From Xylophilus sp. GW821-FHT01B05 (GTDB lineage: Bacteria > Pseudomonadota > Gammaproteobacteria > Burkholderiales > Burkholderiaceae_C), in assembly GCA_038961845.1 (NCBI GenBank), contig CP152408.1, positions 558,001 to 622,000 on the forward strand: 64,000 bases of DNA. The letters are read 5' to 3'. Shown piece after piece: positions 59,240-64,000 of this stretch (positions are counted from its first letter, which is position 1; every line of letters starts with the position of its first letter). A model generated the notes under the pieces. The model saw only the letters and a list, made by a program, of their open reading frames with translations. It had not been told where the DNA came from and did not search any database. The translations under genes were made by a program, and so were the position numbers.

Positions 59240-59737
59240 TCAGGCTTCGGCGAGCAGTTTTTCGATCAGTTGGTGCAGTTCGGCGAAGTCTGGCTGGCCG
59301 ACGTAGCGTTTGACGATTTCACCACGCTTGTTGACCACGTAGCTGGTCGGCGTGAGCTGCACGTCGCCCCAGGCCTTCGCCACGCTGCCGGTGTTGTCGA
59401 TCGCCACCTTGAACGGTAGTTTGCGCGTCTGCGCGTAGTTGACGACGTAGCTCGGCGGATCGTAGCTCATGGCCACGGCCAGGGTGTCGTAGCCGCGCGA
59501 CTGGTACTTGTCGTAGGTGGCAATCACCTGGGGCATCTCGGCCACGCAAGTGACGCAACTGGTGGCCCAGAAATTGACCAGCGTCACCTTGCCGCGCAGG
59601 TCTTGCGTGGTGTGCTGCGAGCCGTCGAGCAACACGAAGGTGGAGGTGGGGGCGGCCGAGGTCCCGCTGCTCCAGAAAGCGGCGGCGCCCAGGCCGAGTA
59701 CGGCGGCAGTCGCGGTGGCGTAGAGGATGCGTTTCAT
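59240..59737 (-). CDS. TlpA-like thioredoxin-fold protein, exported
   Basis: A 165-residue protein with a signal anchor (MKRILYATATAAVLGLGAAA) and a TlpA/ResA-type core: TLVNFWATSCVTCVAEMP, VAMSYDPPSYV, and cis-Pro in LTPTSYVVNKRGEI. The active site is CVTC, not CPPC or CEPC, so its redox potential is likely unusual. Periplasmic thiol-disulfide role in cytochrome c maturation or similar is plausible. ATG 59737 begins the signal sequence; longer frames exist. Confidence 0.88.
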   Translation of the reverse strand: MKRILYATATAAVLGLGAAAFWSSGTSAAPTSTFVLLDGSQHTTQDLRGKVTLVNFWATSCVTCVAEMPQVIATYDKYQSRGYDTLAVAMSYDPPSYVVNYAQTRKLPFKVAIDNTGSVAKAWGDVQLTPTSYVVNKRGEIVKRYVGQPDFAELHQLIEKLLAEA

Positions 59738-59898
59738 GGCGGGATGGTGGGGCGGCAGTCGGGGGCGCAGCCTGCGAAGTGTAGGCCGTTTGCCGTGTCG
59801 CTGCAGGGGAGTGGAGCCGTGCCGGCGCGCAAAGGTTCCTTGTAGCGTTGTGATACGTGGATGCGCCGGTGGCGGCCCGCGCTCCGATAATCGGCGGC

Positions 59899-60447
59899 AT
59901 GCGATTGCCCGTATGTGCTGCCCTGCTGACCTGCGCCGTTTCCCTGGCTGGCTGCACGCCTGATCTGAATTGGCGCGAGGTGCAATTGCCACCCACGCCG
60001 CTGCAGGCGCTGCTGCCCTGCAAACCGGACGATGGCGAGCGGCCGGTGATGCTGGCCGGCCAGGCTTTGCGCATGCACATGCTGGGCTGCGATGCTGCCG
60101 GCGCCACCTTCACCCTGGCCTGGGTCGAGCTGACCGAGCCGGAGCAACTGGGGGCCGTACTGGGGGCCTGGCAGGATGCGTCGTTGGCACGGATGGGCCT
60201 GCTGCCGGGGCCTGATGCGCCGGCTGGCCAGTCCTTTGCGCCGATAGGTGCCATCTCGCTGCCACAGTCGGTGCGGCTGGCGGCCACCGGGCGGCGTCCG
60301 GATGACCGGGGGGCCGTGACCGTGCAGGCCGCCTGGTTTGCCAGCACGCGCGGCGGCAGGGCCTACGCCTACCAGGCGGCCATGTACAGCTCGCGGGCCG
60401 AGTTGGCAACGGCAGAGAACTTCCTCGCCGGCCTGCGCGTGCCCTGA
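59899..60447 (+). CDS. Predicted lipoprotein of unknown function
   Basis: A 182-residue lipoprotein with lipobox SLAGC (Cys19). The mature part (QALLPCKPDDGERPVMLAG, MHMLGCDAAGATFTLAWVEL) keeps two further Cys and ends in AYAYQAAMYSSRAELATAENF. No motif recognised. ATG 59899 chosen at the signal peptide. It precedes the PTS genes by 18 bp and could be co-transcribed. Confidence 0.75.
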   Translation: MRLPVCAALLTCAVSLAGCTPDLNWREVQLPPTPLQALLPCKPDDGERPVMLAGQALRMHMLGCDAAGATFTLAWVELTEPEQLGAVLGAWQDASLARMGLLPGPDAPAGQSFAPIGAISLPQSVRLAATGRRPDDRGAVTVQAAWFASTRGGRAYAYQAAMYSSRAELATAENFLAGLRVP

Positions 60448-60465
60448 CGGCCGGCACATAATCGA

Positions 60466-60930
60466 ATGGTGCACCGCAACGCCACGCCCAACCGCATCTT
60501 CATCATCGCCCACGCGCCATTGGCCCACGCGTTGCGCCAGTGCGTGCTCCACGTGTTCCCGGACAGTGGCGAAGGCGTGATGGCGCTCGATGTACAGCCC
60601 AACGTCTCCCCCGAGGAGACGCTGGCCTCCGCACGCATCATCCTGCAGCAGCAGCGCAGTGGCGGGACGCTGGTGCTGACCGACGTGTTCGGCGCCACGC
60701 CCTGCAATGTCGCGCAGCGGCTGGTCGATGGCGTGCGCTCCAAGTTGGTCACCGGCGTCAACCTGCCGATGCTGCTGCGCACCGTCACCTACCGCCACGA
60801 GGCGCTTGACGCGCTGGTCGCGCGCGCGGTGGTCGGCGGCACGCAGGGCGTGATGCAGGTCGCCATTACCGCACCGCAGAACCAGGCCCGCCGCAAACAT
60901 GATCCAGACGAACATAACCATCAGCAATAG
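60466..60930 (+). CDS. PTS mannose-type EIIA domain protein
   Basis: A 154-residue EIIA(Man)-fold protein. The phosphorylatable His is in IFIIAHAPLAHALR; TDVFGATPCNVAQRL is the second family motif. Upstream of ptsH and ptsI and without EIIB/EIIC, it is probably a regulatory phosphorelay component, as in other Burkholderiales. It overlaps ptsH by 32 bp. Confidence 0.9.
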   Translation: MVHRNATPNRIFIIAHAPLAHALRQCVLHVFPDSGEGVMALDVQPNVSPEETLASARIILQQQRSGGTLVLTDVFGATPCNVAQRLVDGVRSKLVTGVNLPMLLRTVTYRHEALDALVARAVVGGTQGVMQVAITAPQNQARRKHDPDEHNHQQ

Positions 60931-61168
60931 GCTCGGGCTGCACGCCCGTGCATCGGCCAAGCTCACCAAGCTCGCCGGCAGCTTCCCGTGCGATGTATGG
61001 ATCGCGCGCGGCGACCGCAAGGTCAACGCCAAGAGCATCATGGGCGTGATGATGCTGGCCGCGGGCATCGGCACCGAGGTCCGCATCGAGACCGATGGTG
61101 CCTCCGAGCAGGCGGCGATGGAGGCGATCCTCGCGCTGATCCAGGACAAGTTCGGCGAAGGAGAGTGA
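60899..61168 (+). CDS. ptsH: Phosphocarrier protein HPr
   Basis: An 89-residue HPr. The active His15 is in NRLGLHARASAKL and the regulatory Ser is in KSIMGVMMLAAG. It receives phosphate from EI and passes it to the EIIA-like protein. Translation overlaps the end of the EIIA gene in another frame. Confidence 0.95.
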   Translation: MIQTNITISNRLGLHARASAKLTKLAGSFPCDVWIARGDRKVNAKSIMGVMMLAAGIGTEVRIETDGASEQAAMEAILALIQDKFGEGE

Positions 61169-61207
61169 CGTGACGCTGCTCCATCTGCAGGTTGAGCGGG
61201 AGGCGTC

Positions 61208-62974
61208 GTGACCTTTGCCGTGCATGGCCTGGCTGTTGCCCGTGGCATCGCCATCGGGCGCGCTGTGCTGGCAGCATCCAGCCGGATCGACGTTGCGCAC
61301 TATTTCGTCGATGCCGGCCGAGTGCTGTCCGAGATCGCGCGGGTGCGCTCGGCGCGCGATGCGGTGATCGAAGAGATCCAGCGGCTGCAGCAGACCGTGG
61401 CGCTGATGAGCGCCAAGGAAGCCCCACAGGAGCTCTCCGCCATCCTCGACGTGCACCTGATGCTGTTGCAGGACAAGGAGCTGGAAGAGGGCGTCAAGCA
61501 CTGGATCACCGACCGCCTCTACAACGCCGAATGGGCGCTGACCACGCAGCTGGAGGTGATCTCGCGCCAGTTCGACGAGATGGAAGACCCCTACCTGCGC
61601 GAGCGCAAGGCCGATCTGGAGCAGGTGGTCGAGCGCATCCTGCGCTACATGAAGGGCGTGGCCTCGCCGGTGGCGCCGCCGCCCGTGCGGCCGGCACCGC
61701 GCCAGCAAGACCTGCAATTGGGCGACACCGAGGACGTGCCGCTGGTGCTGGTGGCGCATGACCTGTCACCGGCCGACATGCTGCAGTTCAAGCAGAGCGT
61801 GTTCGCCGGCTTCGTGACCGACGTGGGCGGCAAGACCTCGCACACGGCCATCGTCGCGCGCAGCATGGATATACCCGCAGTGGTTGGTGCGCGCAGTGCC
61901 AGCCAGCTGGTGCGGCAGGACGATTGGGTGATCATCGACGGCGACGCCGGTGTGGTGATCGTCGACCCGTCGGCCATCATCCTCGCCGAGTACGGCTTCA
62001 AGCAGCGGCGCGGCGACCTGGAGCGCGAGCGCCTGGCGCGGCTGCGCCACACGCCGGCCATCACGCTCGACGGTGAGCGGGTGGAGCTGCTGGCCAACAT
62101 CGAGATGCCCGAGGACGCTGAGGCCGCCGTCAAGGCCGGCGCCGCGGGCGTGGGGCTGTTTCGTAGCGAATTCCTGTTCATGGGCCGGCAGGGCCACCTG
62201 CCTGACGAAGAAGAGCAGTACCAGGCCTATCGCAAGGCTGTGGAAGGCATGCAGGGCCTGCCGGTCACCATCCGCACCGTGGACATCGGCGCGGACAAGC
62301 CGCTGGACGATACGCGGCGCGATGCCTCCCACCTCAATCCTGCGCTGGGCCTGCGCGCTATCCGCTGGAGCCTGGCCGATCCGGCCATGTTCCGCACCCA
62401 GCTGCGCGCCATCCTGCGCGCCTCGGTGCACGGGCCGGTGCACATGATGATTCCCATGCTCGCGCATGGCAGCGAGATTCGCCACACGCTGGCCCTGATC
62501 GACCATGCGCGCGCTGAGCTCGACAACACCGGCATCGCCTACGGCAACCCGCAGATCGGCGCCATGATCGAGATCCCGGCGGCGGCGCTCACGCTTCCGC
62601 TGTTCCTGCGTTACTTCGACTTCCTGTCTATCGGCACCAATGACCTGATCCAGTACACGCTGGCGATCGACCGGGCCGATGAATCCGTGGCGCACCTGTA
62701 TGACCCCTTGCATCCGGCGGTGCTGCGCCTGGTGGCAGACACCATCACCGAATGCCGGCGCCGTGGCAAGGGCGTGAGCATCTGCGGCGAGATGGCGGGC
62801 GACATCAGCATGACGCGCTTGCTGCTGGGCCTGGGCCTGCGCAGCTTCTCCATGCACCCGGCGCAGATCCTGGCGGTCAAGCAAGAGGTGCTGCGCTCTG
62901 ACACCGGCCGTCTCGCGCCCTGGGCGCAGCGCGTGGTGCAGGCCGAGGACCCGGCGGCCGCCATGGCTGGCTGA
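61208..62974 (+). CDS. ptsI: PTS enzyme I
   Basis: A 588-residue phosphoenolpyruvate-protein phosphotransferase. Active His212 in GGKTSHTAIVAR, PEP-binding GVGLFRSEFLFMG and DFLSIGTNDLIQYTLAIDR, and Cys in VSICGEMAGD. It uses a GTG start 39 bp after ptsH. Confidence 0.96.
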   Translation: MTFAVHGLAVARGIAIGRAVLAASSRIDVAHYFVDAGRVLSEIARVRSARDAVIEEIQRLQQTVALMSAKEAPQELSAILDVHLMLLQDKELEEGVKHWITDRLYNAEWALTTQLEVISRQFDEMEDPYLRERKADLEQVVERILRYMKGVASPVAPPPVRPAPRQQDLQLGDTEDVPLVLVAHDLSPADMLQFKQSVFAGFVTDVGGKTSHTAIVARSMDIPAVVGARSASQLVRQDDWVIIDGDAGVVIVDPSAIILAEYGFKQRRGDLERERLARLRHTPAITLDGERVELLANIEMPEDAEAAVKAGAAGVGLFRSEFLFMGRQGHLPDEEEQYQAYRKAVEGMQGLPVTIRTVDIGADKPLDDTRRDASHLNPALGLRAIRWSLADPAMFRTQLRAILRASVHGPVHMMIPMLAHGSEIRHTLALIDHARAELDNTGIAYGNPQIGAMIEIPAAALTLPLFLRYFDFLSIGTNDLIQYTLAIDRADESVAHLYDPLHPAVLRLVADTITECRRRGKGVSICGEMAGDISMTRLLLGLGLRSFSMHPAQILAVKQEVLRSDTGRLAPWAQRVVQAEDPAAAMAG

Positions 62975-62987
62975 GTCTGAGTCTGGC

Positions 62988-64000
62988 TCAGTCGCCCAGC
63001 GGCCGCAGCAGCTCGGCCACGTCGTTCTCGGTAAACAAGGGCTCGCGCCGCGCCACGGCGCCGCTGTAGAGGCTCTCGGCCAGCGCGGCCTTGCGCGCCT
63101 GCAGCGCCAGGATGCGCTCTTCTATCGTGCCCTCGGCCACCAGCTTGTAGACGAAGACCTGGCTGCGCTGGCCGATGCGGTGGGCGCGGCCGGTGGCTTG
63201 GTCTTCTACCGCCGGGTTCCACCAGGGGTCGTAGTGGATGACGGTATCGGCCTGCGGCAGGTTCAGGCCGGTGCCGCCGGCCTTCAGGCTGATCAGGAAC
63301 AGTGGCACCTCGCCCGAGGTGAAGCGTGCGATGGCACGGTCGCGCTGCTGCGTCTGGCCGGTGAGCTTGGTCCAGGCGATGTTGCGGGTTTTCAGCTCGT
63401 CCTCGATCAGGCCCAGCATGGTGGTGAACTGCGAGAACAGCAGCACCCGCCGGCCCTCGGCCAGCATCTCGGGCAGCAGCTCCATCAGCAGTTCGAGCTT
63501 GGCGGACTGGCGCAGGCGTTGCGCCGCCGGCACCGAGGACACCAGACGTGGGTCGCAGCAGACTTGGCGCAGCTTGAGCAATGCATCCAGCACCTGGATC
63601 TGCGACTTCGCCAGCCCCTTGTCCTGCAGCGACTGGCGCACCGCTTTTTCGGTGGTCAGGCGAATGGTTTCGTAGAGGTCGGCCTGCGCACCCTCCAGCG
63701 TGATGCTGGTGATGTTCTCCACCTTGGCGGGCAGCTCGTCGGCGACCTCGCTCTTGTTCCGCCGCAGCATGAAGGGCGTGATGCGGCGGCGCAATTGGTC
63801 CATGCGCTCGGGGTCGGCGTGCTTCTCGATTGGCGTGCGAAACAGCTCCTTGAAGCGCGTCTGGCTACCCAGAAAGCCCGGCATCAGGAAGTGGAACAGG
63901 CTCCACAACTCGCCCAGGTGGTTCTCCAGCGGCGTGCCGGACAGGCACAGGCGGTGCCGGGCGTCGAGCTCGGCCACCACCTGCGCTGCATGGGTGCTGG
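62988..64000 (-). CDS. SNF2-type DEAD/DEAH helicase, C-terminal part
   Basis: The frame is open to the right edge, so only the last ~338 residues are present. Motif III is LSGTPLENHLGELWS; the second RecA domain has VLLFSQFTTMLG, LISLKAGGTGLNL and ATGRAHRIGQ (motifs V-VI). These proteins are bacterial HepA/RapA-like Swi2/Snf2 ATPases, usually over 900 residues. Converges with ptsI, 13 bp apart. Confidence 0.93.
   Translation of the reverse strand, partial: STHAAQVVAELDARHRLCLSGTPLENHLGELWSLFHFLMPGFLGSQTRFKELFRTPIEKHADPERMDQLRRRITPFMLRRNKSEVADELPAKVENITSITLEGAQADLYETIRLTTEKAVRQSLQDKGLAKSQIQVLDALLKLRQVCCDPRLVSSVPAAQRLRQSAKLELLMELLPEMLAEGRRVLLFSQFTTMLGLIEDELKTRNIAWTKLTGQTQQRDRAIARFTSGEVPLFLISLKAGGTGLNLPQADTVIHYDPWWNPAVEDQATGRAHRIGQRSQVFVYKLVAEGTIEERILALQARKAALAESLYSGAVARREPLFTENDVAELLRPLGD

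Overview
The window is a contiguous, GC-rich chromosomal segment of a betaproteobacterium. It is most likely a member of the Burkholderiales family Comamonadaceae (Acidovorax/Variovorax-like). Reasons: the str and S10 ribosomal clusters with a basic C-terminal extension on S3; a partial PTS made only of a mannose-type EIIA, HPr and EI; the mreBCD-mrdA and gatCAB arrangements; and families of small interspersed repeats in many gaps. No genome-level confirmation is possible from this window alone.

Region by region. 1-3.8 kb: the end of a taurine/nitrate-type ABC importer and an amidohydrolase set (AtzG-like, AtzE-like, HpxZ/AtzH-like) followed by a GntR regulator, probably for uptake and hydrolysis of a ureide or cyclic amide nitrogen source. 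3.8-15.6 kb: an accessory region. It starts with a ccdB toxin and a 5'-truncated ccdA, then holds two cargo modules, each preceded by a short copy of the 3' end of xth, and ends at the intact xth gene. Module A is TetR, SAM methyltransferase and a CPYC flavoprotein. Module B is LysR, aldo/keto reductase, MFS exporter, cupin-CMD protein, two exported alpha/beta hydrolases and an exported flavodoxin. 15.6-26 kb: housekeeping genes xth, pyrE, gatCAB, mreBCD and mrdA. 26-32.4 kb: an Amt ammonium channel, a small unknown, a GMC oxidoreductase and an M20 peptidase divergent from a LysR regulator. 32.5-36.2 kb: an MCE-type lipid transport operon. 36.2-42.2 kb: an unrecognised secreted protein, a DsbA-family protein, a dienelactone hydrolase, a LysR regulator, a small exported protein and a CorA-like transporter. 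42.3-47.5 kb: hemB, hemJ behind an attenuator-like leader, a VanZ-like protein, a 2Fe-2S protein, an alpha/beta hydrolase and a DacC-type carboxypeptidase. 47.5-57.7 kb: rpsL-rpsG-fusA-tuf-rpsJ, then rplC-rplD-rplW-rplB-rpsS-rplV-rpsC-rplP-rpmC-rpsQ. 57.7-64 kb: a peroxiredoxin, a GNAT protein, a TlpA-like protein, a lipoprotein, the three PTS genes and the C-terminal part of a SNF2-type helicase running off the end.

The most notable structures are: (i) the repeated xth 3' ends bounding the two cargo modules, which suggests repeated insertion at xth with the gene end restored each time; (ii) module A, a plausible dithiol/disulfide detoxification set; (iii) module B, in which four consecutive enzymes carry export signals; (iv) a four-copy ~110-bp repeat whose stem shows compensatory changes; (v) mutually exclusive hairpins ending in a terminator just upstream of hemJ. 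Most functions are family-level assignments from motifs and context.
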